Source of the DNA: Deltaproteobacteria bacterium
GTDB lineage: Bacteria; Myxococcota; Kuafuiibacteriia; Kuafuiibacteriales; Kuafuiibacteriaceae
Length of the DNA: 64,000 nt
Assembly: GCA_016703535.1 (NCBI GenBank)
Contig: JADJBV010000001.1
Span: 1,054,001-1,118,000 of the forward strand
Reading direction: 5' to 3'
The notes under the pieces are model-generated. The model did no database searches, had not been told where the DNA came from, and was given only the letters and a program-made list of their open reading frames with translations. Made by a program: the position numbers and the translations under genes. How positions within the stretch are numbered: the first letter of the stretch is position 1; the number at the start of each line of letters is the position of its first letter. This document shows positions 34,263 to 42,870 of the stretch, one piece after another.

Positions 34263-35975
34263 ATGAGCGGGCGGCCTCAGTTGCTGTCGGTGGGGAGCCA
34301 GCTGGGGCCCTATCGCCTGGAGCAGAAGTTGGCGGTGGGCGGTACCGCCGAGGTTTGGTCGGCCGAAGAACACCTCGCCGATGGTCGACCCCGTTTGGTG
34401 GCGCTCAAGTTGATGTTGCCGACCTTCGTCAGTGAACCCGGCTTCGTCGAGATCTTCACCGAAGAGGTCGGCCAGGCGGCGCGCCTCGAGCACCCCAACA
34501 TCGTCCGGGTTCACGGGGCCCTCGAGGTGGAGGGCCAGCTGGTCCAATCCATGGAGCTCCTGGACGGGCTCGACCTGCGGCGAGCGCTCTCTTTATTGGC
34601 CCGCCGGCGCCAACAATTTCCGGTGGGCGCGGTGTTGTCGATCGGCGCCCAGCTGGCCTCGGCGTTGTCCTACGCCCACGGGCTCGAGTTGGTGCACCGG
34701 GACGTCTCCCCCCACAACGTGATGTTGACCCGGGCCGGCAAGGTGAAGTTGCTCGACTTTGGTCTGGGCCGGGTCTTCGAGCGGAGGGTCCGCAAGCCCG
34801 GAATGTCCGCGCCGGGCGGCCAAAAGACGGCCTATCGGGCGCCGGAGCAGGCCTTGGGGGTGGGCGTGACCGCCCAAAGCGACATCTTCTCTTTGGGCGT
34901 GGTGCTCTGGGAGATGTTGGCGATGCAGCGTTTGTTTCGGGCCAACTCCGAACCCGAGACCTTGGCCTTGGTGGTGGCGGCGTCGATCCCGCCCGTCGAG
35001 AGCAAACGCCCCGAGGTGCCGGCCGAGGTCGGCAACCTGCTGCACCACATGTTGGAGCAACGGGCGCCCAACCGGCCGTCATCGATGGGCGAGGTCTGGG
35101 CGGTGTTGGCGCGAGTGGTGGAGCAGGGCGCCTATCCCGAGGCCACCCCCGCGGGCCTCAGCCGCTTCTTGGCCCAACTTTTTGGGGAACCTTCACCCGC
35201 GGTCGAGGCCACCTCGGCCGTCGGCGCCGACACCGGACCTATGCCTGCCGCAGACATCACCGAACCCGTACCCGCGCCGGACTTCGACGATCCTCTGGAG
35301 GTGGTGCCCCCCGATGCACCCTCCCACGAGACGCCGCTCCCCGATCCATCCGGGCGCACCGTCGCGATGGCGCCGCTCTCCACCATGGCCTTGTCGGCCA
35401 ACGTGACGCCGACGCCTTCGCCCGAACCTTCTGCGAGTCACCCTGGGGACGCCGCGCCGACCATGGCCTTGTCGGCGCCGAGTGTGCCGGTCGGGAGCAG
35501 CTCGACCCCCGATCTCAACACGCCCTCCGAGGGCAGCCGCCCGGCCGGCTTCCGCTTGCCGACCCGCAGCGAGATCCGCCGCGCCATCGAGGAGCAACCC
35601 ACCATGCCGGTGGTGGCCGATCCGCGCTTTTTGGCGATGGTCGGCCAAGGCACCGGGGCCAGGGCGCCGATGCCCCGGGTGGAGCGGCTGACGCCCACCG
35701 CCGATGGCCCCCTGGTGCCCCTGGACGCGCCGCCGGTCCCAGAGCCCGAGGCGACGAGCGACGAGCCGATCGAGGAAGAGCCCGCCCTGGCGGTCCACGA
35801 GTCAAGCCCGGATCGCTTGCCCGCGGTGCCGGTCAGCATCTCGGCCGTGCCCACCGGCCAACCCGCTCCAACCTCGGGACCCTCCAGGGCGACCATCCAA
35901 GTTTTGGTGATCACCACCGGCGCTTTGGCCCTCTTGGCCTTGGCGTTGGCCATCATGTTGTTCTTGAAGGACTGA
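34263..35975 (+). CDS. Ser/Thr protein kinase with C-terminal membrane anchor
   Basis: A 570-residue kinase. Domain about 16-280: LAVGGTAEVW loop, K49 in VALKLM, LVHRDVSPHNVM with D147, DFG at 165-167, then YRAPEQ. A Pro/Ser/Thr-rich linker of about 270 residues leads to a single transmembrane helix at the very end (VLVITTGALALLALALAIML) followed by only a few residues, so this is a tail-anchored kinase with no outside sensor. It is closest in motifs to the soluble kinase at 18339. The stop lies 3 bases before the SDR gene, implying one operon. Confidence 0.9.
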   Translation: MSGRPQLLSVGSQLGPYRLEQKLAVGGTAEVWSAEEHLADGRPRLVALKLMLPTFVSEPGFVEIFTEEVGQAARLEHPNIVRVHGALEVEGQLVQSMELLDGLDLRRALSLLARRRQQFPVGAVLSIGAQLASALSYAHGLELVHRDVSPHNVMLTRAGKVKLLDFGLGRVFERRVRKPGMSAPGGQKTAYRAPEQALGVGVTAQSDIFSLGVVLWEMLAMQRLFRANSEPETLALVVAASIPPVESKRPEVPAEVGNLLHHMLEQRAPNRPSSMGEVWAVLARVVEQGAYPEATPAGLSRFLAQLFGEPSPAVEATSAVGADTGPMPAADITEPVPAPDFDDPLEVVPPDAPSHETPLPDPSGRTVAMAPLSTMALSANVTPTPSPEPSASHPGDAAPTMALSAPSVPVGSSSTPDLNTPSEGSRPAGFRLPTRSEIRRAIEEQPTMPVVADPRFLAMVGQGTGARAPMPRVERLTPTADGPLVPLDAPPVPEPEATSDEPIEEEPALAVHESSPDRLPAVPVSISAVPTGQPAPTSGPSRATIQVLVITTGALALLALALAIMLFLKD

Positions 35976-35978
35976 AAC

Positions 35979-36854
35979 ATGCCTTACGCGTCGATCTTTC
36001 GATCCGATCTCTTCCGCGATCAGGTCGCGTTGATCACCGGTGGGGGCAGCGGCATCGGCCGTTGCATCGCCCATGAGTTGGCCTCTTTGGGGGCGAAGGT
36101 GGTGTTGGCCTCCCGGGATCCGGCCAAGCTGGAGCGGGTGGTCGCCGAGATCAAAGAAGACGGCGGCCAGGCCTCGGCGATCCCGTGCAACATCCGGGTC
36201 GAGGCCGAGGTCACGGCCCTCTACGACGCGGTGATCGGGGCCCATGGTCGGGTCGATCTTCTGGTCAACAACTCCGGGGGCCAGTTTGTCTCTCCGGCCG
36301 AGTCGATCAGCCTGCGGGGGTGGAACGCGGTCCTGGAGACCAACCTGACCGGCACCTTCTTGATGTGCCGGGGCGCCCATCAGCACGGGATGAGTGAAAA
36401 GGGTGGGGCGATCGTCAACATCGTCGCCGATATGTGGCGGGGTATGCCGATGATGTCCCATTCCGGGGCGGCCCGGGCCGGAGTGGTGAACCTGACTCAG
36501 ACCCTGGCCTTGGAGTGGGCCGGCTGCGGCATCCGGGTGAACGCGGTAGCCCCTGGCCTGATCGCCTCGAGTGGCCTTTCCAACTACCCGGAGCCCGTGC
36601 AAGAAGCCCTCGCGGAGTTGCCCAAGGAGCTGCCCTTCGGGCGGATGGGCACCGAAAGTGAGGTCAGCGCCGCCGTGGTTTATTTGTTGTCCCCCGGGGC
36701 CCGCTACATCACCGGAGAGACCGTTCGGGTCGATGGCGCGTCTTCACTGTACCGGCACGCCTTCGTGTTGCCGCCAGGGGCAGTGGCCCCGGCCTATCGT
36801 GGGCTTCACCGGCCCACGACGGCGCCCAAAGGGCTATTGGGAGACGAGGAGTGA
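35979..36854 (+). CDS. SDR oxidoreductase, PECR-like (enoyl-CoA/acyl chain reductase type)
   Basis: A 291-residue short-chain dehydrogenase/reductase. The nucleotide-binding motif ITGGGSGIGR lies near residue 20, NNSGG near 92, and AIVNIVAD follows. The usual Tyr-x-x-x-Lys is replaced by SHSGAARAGVVNLT, the variant found in peroxisomal trans-2-enoyl-CoA reductases, as are GCGIRVNAVAPGLI and LLSPGARYITGETV. A fatty acyl-CoA or related enoyl substrate with NADPH is therefore the best guess. It is translated 3 bases after the tail-anchored kinase. Confidence 0.8.
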   Translation: MPYASIFRSDLFRDQVALITGGGSGIGRCIAHELASLGAKVVLASRDPAKLERVVAEIKEDGGQASAIPCNIRVEAEVTALYDAVIGAHGRVDLLVNNSGGQFVSPAESISLRGWNAVLETNLTGTFLMCRGAHQHGMSEKGGAIVNIVADMWRGMPMMSHSGAARAGVVNLTQTLALEWAGCGIRVNAVAPGLIASSGLSNYPEPVQEALAELPKELPFGRMGTESEVSAAVVYLLSPGARYITGETVRVDGASSLYRHAFVLPPGAVAPAYRGLHRPTTAPKGLLGDEE

Positions 36855-37385
36855 TCCGAACCCGCCCCGCAAGCCGCGCAGCAAGCCACGCTCGCGTAGA
36901 TCGCTGGCTCCGCCTTGCCAGTCCGGGACCCAATCACGGTCAGTTTGGCTTTGGCCCCGTGTCGAGGCGGGTGGTGGCGTCGTTGGAGCCAGGGCTTCTT
37001 GGGGTCTCCTCCTGGTTTTCTGCTTTCCTAAGCGGTTCAGCTGTCGGGGCCACGGAGAGGACCTCGCTGGCCCGCGCGGGCGCGGCCACGACGGGGATCG
37101 GAGACCGCTTAGGAATGCAGGAACCTGGGACCTTGAGGAATTGGTACCGGTCCAGCTCCAGCTCCGCATTCGTCGTCCCGGCAAAAATGGGAAAGAACAA
37201 ACCTCGAAACCGGGCCGCTGATCGGCCTCGGGTCCGGGAGACCCCAAGTCCCTGCCAACCGGAGGCGCGCAGCGAACCCCGTTCGCGTAGAGTGGTGGAC
37301 CAGCTTTGCCGGTCCGGGACCAGGTCCGGGACCCCCCAAGGCCTCACTAGCTCCGAGGCGCCAGGGCTGAGAGGATGAGGACTTA
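36855..37385. other. 530-bp non-coding stretch with direct and nested inverted repeats
   Basis: No convincing gene is seen. A segment at 36873-36930 recurs imperfectly at 37264-37321 (shared CTCGCGTAGA / TTCGCGTAGA and GTCCGGGACC). Between them are two perfect nested inverted pairs: CTTGGGGTCTCC (36998-37009) with GGAGACCCCAAG (37237-37248), and TTCCTAAGCGGT (37025-37036) with ACCGCTTAGGAA (37104-37115). These could fold into a structured RNA, or be the remains of a mobile element. Confidence 0.6.
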
Positions 37386-39494
37386 GTGCGCCAACCCGGG
37401 ACCAGGATCGGCCCATGGCAGCTGGTGCGGCCCCTCGGTGAGGGGCCCTTCGGCGTCGTTTGGCTCGCACAAGATCCGGATCGCCAGGCGGTGGTCCTGA
37501 AGCTGCTGCGGGAGGCCTTCGTCCAGCGTCACGCCGGCCAGGCCGCGTTCAGCCGGCTGATCTCTTCCATCCGCATCCACGAGCAGCTGCGCCACGAGAA
37601 CCTGGTCGAGGTCTACGGCCCGGTGCAGGAGCCGATGGAGCAGGCCCTCGGGGTCGCGATGCAGTTCCTGGAGGGGCGGATGTTGTCGGCGGTTCAGCTG
37701 CCGCCGGCCGCTCGAGAGGGGAAGGACGCCCGCTCTTTGGCGGTGTTGCTCGGCTGGTTCGAGGAGCTGGGCAACGCCATGGCCTGGCTCCACGCCCAGG
37801 GCATCATCCACGGCAACCTCAAGCCCTCGAACGTCATGTTGGTGCGCCACGGCACCGGCCACCAAGTGAAGGTCCTCGACACCGCCTGGTCGGCGATCGG
37901 CTTGGCCGCCCCGTCCGCGGGCGTGCAGTCCTTCTTGGCGCCCGAACAGCTGCGGGGCGCGACCCCCACGCCGGCTTCGGATCAGTGGTCGATGGCCACT
38001 TTGCTCAGCCAAATTTTGGTGGGGGGCCCCAAGCCCCTGACCTTGGGCACCTTGCCGGCGGTGTTGGTGTTGGCGGTGCAGCGCGCCACTCAAGAGAACC
38101 CGGCCCAACGTTTCCCTCGGATCGAAGATCTGGTGGGGGCCCTCCACGCGATCAAGAACGAGCTGCTCCGCGGCGAAGGCCAGTCGTTGCGACCCGAACG
38201 CATGACCCCGCGGCTCGGCGCGGCCATGGCCCAAGGCTTCTACGACGAGCCCGCCACTCAAAAGACCACCCAACCTCGCCCTCCACCGACCCCGGTGCCC
38301 AGCCGCCGCCCCGGCCCGGCCTCGGATCTGCGGGCCGAGGTGCCGAACCCGCCGATGCCGCGGTCGGTGGCCTTCACCGAAAGTGGCGGGGACCTGCCGG
38401 CCCACCGAGATCCGGTCCCGGTGCCTCAAGCTCGGGCCATCGAGTCCACCAAAGAGAGCTCGGGCGATCTGCCCTACGGCTCGGACGGTCCGGCGCCCGG
38501 CGCGTTTTCCCACACCACCGAAGAAGGGCCCAGCTTTGGCCTCGACGGGGTCGACGTGGCCGATCATGGGCCGAGTTTTGGGCCCTCGACCTCCACCCCT
38601 GAGCTGGAAGACGGCCCGACCTCGGTGCGAGCCAAGAGCTCACAGCCCTACCTGCTCTACGGCGGGCTCTTGATGTTCGTGGCCGGGATCGTGGTGGTGG
38701 CGGCGCTGAAGTTCCGCAACCCCAGCGAACCCGAGTCCACGGTCGAGCTCCGAGGGCCGGTCGATCCTCCGGCCAAGGTGGTCCCGCCCCCGCCGCCGGT
38801 CGTCAGCCCACCCCCCACGCCCCCGCCGCCCGTCGAGGAGCCCCCGCCGATCGAAGCCGGCCCTCCGCCGTCCGAACCCAAGCCCCCCAAGGCCGTGGAG
38901 GAGCCCAAGATCCCCAAGGAGCCGAAGGCGCCCAAGGATCCGACCGAGCCCAAGGACAACGGCAAAAAGAAGGACGACGGCAAGGCGCCCGATCTCGATC
39001 AGGCGATGGCCAAGTTGACTCGGCCCGCGGGAGATCCGCCACCACCCGCCGCCGAAGAAGGCCTGGGCCCGAGCGAACTATCGGTGGGCTGCGACGAAGG
39101 AGACGGCGACGCCTGCCTGAAGATCGCCGCTTTGGCGCTGAAGAAAGGGGACTCCAGCGCCGCCCGAGGGGCCTTCGAGCGGGCCTGTGACTTCGGACGC
39201 GGCAGCGGTTGCCTCGACGCCGGTGATCTGTGGGCCCGGGACAACAACGAAGCCGGCGAGGCCAAGGCCAAAAAACTCTACGAACGGGCCTGCAACCAAG
39301 CGGTCGCGACCGGCTGCCACCAGCTGGCCACCTGGCTCTCCGAAGGCCGAGCCGGGCCCCCCAACTCGAGCCGGGCCGCCGAGCTTGAGGCCAAGGCCTG
39401 CCAGCTGGGGCGAAAGAGCAGCTGCGTGGCCGCGGCCGACGAGAAGTTGCCCGACGACGAACCGCCGCCGACCAAAACTTCGACCCGAGGGTAA
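37386..39494 (+). CDS. Probable pseudokinase with Sel1-like C-terminus
   Basis: A 702-residue protein with a Hanks-kinase fold at about 8-265. The loop LGEGPFGVVW and lysine K39 in VVLKLL are kept, but the catalytic HRD is HGN (IIHGNLKPSNVM, residues 142-152) and DFG is DTA (VLDTAWS). It therefore lacks the proton-accepting Asp and is probably inactive or atypical. A disordered linker, one transmembrane helix (about 422-440, LYGGLLMFVAGIVVVAAL) and a Pro/Lys-rich spacer follow. The C-terminal about 130 residues are Cys-containing Sel1/TPR-like repeats (DACLKIAALALKKGD, GCLDAGDLWARDN, GCHQLATWLSEG) presumed periplasmic. It starts at GTG. Confidence 0.85.
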   Translation: MRQPGTRIGPWQLVRPLGEGPFGVVWLAQDPDRQAVVLKLLREAFVQRHAGQAAFSRLISSIRIHEQLRHENLVEVYGPVQEPMEQALGVAMQFLEGRMLSAVQLPPAAREGKDARSLAVLLGWFEELGNAMAWLHAQGIIHGNLKPSNVMLVRHGTGHQVKVLDTAWSAIGLAAPSAGVQSFLAPEQLRGATPTPASDQWSMATLLSQILVGGPKPLTLGTLPAVLVLAVQRATQENPAQRFPRIEDLVGALHAIKNELLRGEGQSLRPERMTPRLGAAMAQGFYDEPATQKTTQPRPPPTPVPSRRPGPASDLRAEVPNPPMPRSVAFTESGGDLPAHRDPVPVPQARAIESTKESSGDLPYGSDGPAPGAFSHTTEEGPSFGLDGVDVADHGPSFGPSTSTPELEDGPTSVRAKSSQPYLLYGGLLMFVAGIVVVAALKFRNPSEPESTVELRGPVDPPAKVVPPPPPVVSPPPTPPPPVEEPPPIEAGPPPSEPKPPKAVEEPKIPKEPKAPKDPTEPKDNGKKKDDGKAPDLDQAMAKLTRPAGDPPPPAAEEGLGPSELSVGCDEGDGDACLKIAALALKKGDSSAARGAFERACDFGRGSGCLDAGDLWARDNNEAGEAKAKKLYERACNQAVATGCHQLATWLSEGRAGPPNSSRAAELEAKACQLGRKSSCVAAADEKLPDDEPPPTKTSTRG

Positions 39495-39535
39495 AAAGGG
39501 ACGCGGTCGGCCGCTTTGGCGCGCCGCGAGCTGGG

Positions 39536-39553
39536 GAGACGGAGCGCCGTCTC
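39536..39553. terminator. Terminator-like hairpin between convergent genes
   Basis: GAGACGG-AGCG-CCGTCTC forms a perfect 7-bp stem with a 4-base loop in the 91-bp gap between two convergent genes. There is no T tract, so intrinsic termination is uncertain. Confidence 0.35.
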
Positions 39554-39585
39554 GAGGCCGGTCCGTCCCGGTGGCAGGACCAAAC

Positions 39586-40701
39586 CTAGGCGATGTTGGC
39601 GTCGATGCTGAACTGGACCTGACGGCGCCAGTCCCGATCCGAACGCATCAGGTCGATCATGCCGCTCATGGCGTTGAAGGGCTGCTGGAAGTTGTTGAAG
39701 GCCCCACGCCAACCGCCGAAGAGCAGATCGTTCAGATCGGTCTCGAAGCGGGAGCGGTTGTGGTTTTGGTGCAGCGCCACCGCGTTCATCCACGCCGGCC
39801 AGGCGCCGATCGGGCCCATCATCTGGCCCCAGGCCTTGGCCTGAGCGTCGTTCAGCTGGTTGCGCAACATGTTGCCGCCAGCCCGGGTCCAGGGCTCGGG
39901 CGGGGCCAAAGCGCCGGTGGCCCGGCCGACCGCACCCGCGTCGACCTGCTGGTCGTAGATTTGGTGGTCGCCGGCGCTGACCTTGTAGTCGTGGTTGGCG
40001 CTGTGCTGAATGATGCCGTCGATCTGGCCGTTCCGCTCCCGGGTCCAGTTGACGTTGTCCGAACCCGAGCCACCCAAGTGGAAGCTGTCCCGGTTGGGAT
40101 CCGTCGCGACGTGGGCCGCCCGCCACTCGAAGCCGTCGTGGGACATCTGGGTCTGGGGGCTGCCGCCGTTGACGCCCGTGATCGAGGCTCGGTCGGCGCC
40201 GTTGGTGATTTCGAGGCCGGTGGTCACCGACTGGCCGTTCTTTTGCGCCGGATCGTAGTTGGTCTGGGCGGCGATGCGGGTGCCGTCGGGCAACACGAAG
40301 TCGCTCGACTTGGTGAAGTCCCACTTGGTGCCGTCCGACTCGCTGACGTGCGGGTCACCCCAGACTCGAGTCAGCTCTTTGCCGTCGGGGCCGGTGATGT
40401 TCCAAGCGCAGTCCTTGCCCTCGGCCTTGATGGTGTAGCCGCCGGCGGTGGTGACGCTGCCGTCGGGGTTCTGGCGCAACCCTTGGCCGGCCGGTGGTCC
40501 CGACATGCCGATGCTGGGGGGCGGCACCGAAGCGCAGAACGGCAGCTGCGCGGGCTGCTGCCAGCGCTGCATCGCTTGGTTGCTGAAGAAGTCGTCGATG
40601 CGGCTGCGGCAGTGGGCCGCTTCGGTCCGGCCGACGCTGAAGCCGAACTGAAAGTCTGGGGTGCGAACACCAAAACGAATTCCAAAGCTGACGTCCGACA
40701 T
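39586..40701 (-). CDS. DUF1521 / MIIA autocleavage-domain protein, candidate type III effector
   Basis: A 371-residue protein without a signal peptide. The central region (about 80-185) matches the metal-ion-inducible autocleavage domain (DUF1521) known from Bradyrhizobium type III effectors NopE1/NopE2: GGYTIKAEGKDCAWNI, then RVWGDPHVSESDGTKWDF, FVLPDGTRIAAQT and LEITNGADRASITGVNGG. In NopE1 calcium triggers cleavage between D and P of GDPHVD; here the site is GD(116)P(117)HVS with the last Asp replaced by Ser. The flanking N- and C-terminal regions are unrelated to named domains. The ATG at 40701 is preferred: GGAG lies 6 bases upstream. Together with sctV and translocator-like genes 14-20 kb away, a type III substrate is likely but unproven. 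Confidence 0.8.
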   Translation of the reverse strand: MSDVSFGIRFGVRTPDFQFGFSVGRTEAAHCRSRIDDFFSNQAMQRWQQPAQLPFCASVPPPSIGMSGPPAGQGLRQNPDGSVTTAGGYTIKAEGKDCAWNITGPDGKELTRVWGDPHVSESDGTKWDFTKSSDFVLPDGTRIAAQTNYDPAQKNGQSVTTGLEITNGADRASITGVNGGSPQTQMSHDGFEWRAAHVATDPNRDSFHLGGSGSDNVNWTRERNGQIDGIIQHSANHDYKVSAGDHQIYDQQVDAGAVGRATGALAPPEPWTRAGGNMLRNQLNDAQAKAWGQMMGPIGAWPAWMNAVALHQNHNRSRFETDLNDLLFGGWRGAFNNFQQPFNAMSGMIDLMRSDRDWRRQVQFSIDANIA

Positions 40702-40713
40702 GGCTGACTCCAG

Positions 40714-40731
40714 CACCACCTCCTGGTGGTG
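40714..40731 (-). promoter_or_regulatory. Hairpin just upstream of the DUF1521 gene
   Basis: On the minus strand CACCACC-AGGA-GGTGGTG forms a 7-bp stem whose loop plus first stem bases read AGGAGG. It lies 12 bases upstream of the start codon, immediately before the GGAG used for the start. It could modulate ribosome access; this is inference. Confidence 0.4.
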
Positions 40732-40878
40732 TAATGTTCGTGTTATCGACTGAGCCGGGACGGTGTTGCTAATTTCTGTAGACATATCAAGGATGTACGC
40801 ATCTAGGCGCACAGGTGAGACGGGCGACGACATACCACCACCTCTTGCCCTGGCGCATCCCCTGTCTATTCTGCCGAA

Positions 40879-42861
40879 ATGAAGCGTAGGCCCTCATGGG
40901 CATGGCTGCCGGCCCTGATCTTGGGCTCGGCTTGCACGGAAGACCCGACCTCGCCCGAAGGCGACCTGCCCGTGGCCCACGGCATGGTCGGCTGCCCCGA
41001 CGGCGCCGGCTGCGTCTCCTACCGGGGGGTGGGGGGGATCTCGATGGGCGGCGGTTCGGCGATGCGCATCGTCCTCGAGAGCCCCGAGCTCTTCGACCTG
41101 GGGGTCTCTTTGGGCTCGCCGTACATCGACCTCGAGTACTTCTTGTTTTCGGTGAGTGAGGTCTCGAACGGCGGCTTTTGCCCGCCCGAACGCCTGCTCC
41201 CCGACCAGCTGGCCAACTTGGACGTCGCCGATCACCCGGCGACCTGGTGTGGCCCCGTTCAGTATGACGAGCTCGCGTTGCCGAACAGCCCGTGTGACGG
41301 CTTCGCGGGCGACTACAACCACTACTACCGGGGGCCGTCGGCCGGGCGCGGCGGCACCTTCAACCGCGTCGGCTCCCTCGAGATCGTGCAGGACTTCGCG
41401 ATCGCCTACGGCAACCCCGCCTTCTACAACGAAGAAGACGCCTATCTGCCCCAGGGGGTCCCGGTCGAACAACGGGTCCCCCTCGCGCTGGTGGGCGAGG
41501 CCAAAACCCAACGTCGAACCGCGATCTGCGGAGCTCCGACGATCCTCGAGGGGCGCCACGATCGGATCTACAACCCTCGGGGCGAGTTCCCGGTCATCAC
41601 CTACTGCGACGGCGACGGCCCCGAAAACGGCGTGTACCAACCGGGCCAGGCCAACTTCCCGGTCGAGGTGGCCCTGGCCGTCGACTACAACCGAAACGGG
41701 CGGCGCGACTGGGCGGAGCCGGTGATCGCCCAAGCGACCGAAACCCTCTTCGACACCGGCACCGACGGCGTGGCCGACGAGGCCGAGGCCGGCTACGACC
41801 CGAGCCGCAACCCCGATCCTGCCCAAGACAACTATCACTGGCTCGACAACCCCCGAGGGACCGAACACAACCTGCGCCACGACGACGGTGAGCCGGTGGA
41901 CGACGCGGGCCTGGATGGCGTGCCCGAGACCGGCGACTACGGTGAAGGCAACGGCCGCTTCGATCTCAACCCCAACGTCGAGTACACCTTCACCCGTTCG
42001 CCGCGCCGGCTGATCGAGGTCCTTCGCCCGGGGCAGCTGGAGCGCCTCCACTTTTGGGCCGACGCTGGGATCCGCGACTTCTTGTTGTCGGCCCAGATCA
42101 CCAACCAGTTTTGGGGCGCACTTTTGGCCCGGGAACCCGACGCTCGGCTCTACACCGACTGGAGCGAGTTGGCGGCGGTGGCCCACGGCGGCGGCCGCTA
42201 CGACCCGAGCCGCGCCGATCTTTCAGCGGCGACCATCGGCCGCCACGCCTATCTCCGTTACGGCGATCCGGCGGTGTGCCCGGGGGTGGACGAGGTCAAC
42301 GGCCGAGGCAACCACGTGGGTTCGGCCCAGGAGGCCCTCGATCGGATCGCCACCGCCTTGGCCTTCGCCTCGGCCCGCTTCGAAGACGGCGATCGCCGGG
42401 CCTACGCAGGCGGGATCTTGGATCAAGGAGGGCCCACCGGAGAACTTTCGGACTTCGTGAAAGAGGCCCACTTCGACAGCGTCGCCCTCGGCCGGTCCCA
42501 ACCTTACGTGGTGATCTTGCCGCCCGATTATTACCGGCACCCCGAGGCCCGGTACCCCGTCTTCTATTTCCTCCATGGGCAAGGACAACGGGCCTCCAGC
42601 CTTTCCGCGGTGGCCTTGTTGGCCCTTTCACCCCAGATGAGCTCCACCGATCCGGAGCGGGCCCGGGCGGGAAAGTCGGATTGGCAGAAGATGATCGTGG
42701 TCTTCGCCGATGGCGAGTGTCAGCCCGGCGAGTGCCACACCGGCAGCTTCTACTTGGATCACGGCGGCAAAAACGGCGGTGGCGTGCGGCACGGCGAGGC
42801 CTTCTTCGAGTTGATGCGGCTGGTCGAGTCCAACTACCGCACCAAAGCGCCTCGTCCTTGA
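40879..42861 (+). CDS. Lipoprotein esterase-like protein with permuted motif order
   Basis: A 660-residue lipoprotein (signal PALILGSAC, lipid Cys at 19). Near the N-terminus is YRGVGGISMGGGSAMRI, the nucleophile elbow of esterase-D-type alpha/beta hydrolases (S55), followed by SPELFDLGVSLGSP. Near the C-terminus is PYVVILPPDYY, YPVFYFLHGQGQ (566-570, oxyanion loop), MIVVFADGECQPGECHTGSFYLD and FELMRLVESNYRTKAPRP, after which the protein stops. In ordinary family members the HG loop comes first and the YRT..P segment runs straight into the GxSMGG elbow, so this gene looks circularly permuted. The 400-residue middle is Asp/Gly-rich (GLDGVPETGDYGEGNGRFD), perhaps Ca-binding, and holds a candidate His (GRGNHVG). 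Confidence 0.75.
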   Translation: MKRRPSWAWLPALILGSACTEDPTSPEGDLPVAHGMVGCPDGAGCVSYRGVGGISMGGGSAMRIVLESPELFDLGVSLGSPYIDLEYFLFSVSEVSNGGFCPPERLLPDQLANLDVADHPATWCGPVQYDELALPNSPCDGFAGDYNHYYRGPSAGRGGTFNRVGSLEIVQDFAIAYGNPAFYNEEDAYLPQGVPVEQRVPLALVGEAKTQRRTAICGAPTILEGRHDRIYNPRGEFPVITYCDGDGPENGVYQPGQANFPVEVALAVDYNRNGRRDWAEPVIAQATETLFDTGTDGVADEAEAGYDPSRNPDPAQDNYHWLDNPRGTEHNLRHDDGEPVDDAGLDGVPETGDYGEGNGRFDLNPNVEYTFTRSPRRLIEVLRPGQLERLHFWADAGIRDFLLSAQITNQFWGALLAREPDARLYTDWSELAAVAHGGGRYDPSRADLSAATIGRHAYLRYGDPAVCPGVDEVNGRGNHVGSAQEALDRIATALAFASARFEDGDRRAYAGGILDQGGPTGELSDFVKEAHFDSVALGRSQPYVVILPPDYYRHPEARYPVFYFLHGQGQRASSLSAVALLALSPQMSSTDPERARAGKSDWQKMIVVFADGECQPGECHTGSFYLDHGGKNGGGVRHGEAFFELMRLVESNYRTKAPRP

Positions 42862-42870
42862 CTCGAATCC

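Noticed and set aside
36873..37321. tRNA or tRNA-like pair
   Set aside because: The repeated segments lack a cloverleaf and a TTCGA T-loop in the right place; only direct repetition is supported.
36851..37378. 175-residue plus-strand reading frame
   Set aside because: No ribosome site, no domain, Arg/Ser-rich composition, and it merely follows the direct and inverted repeats.
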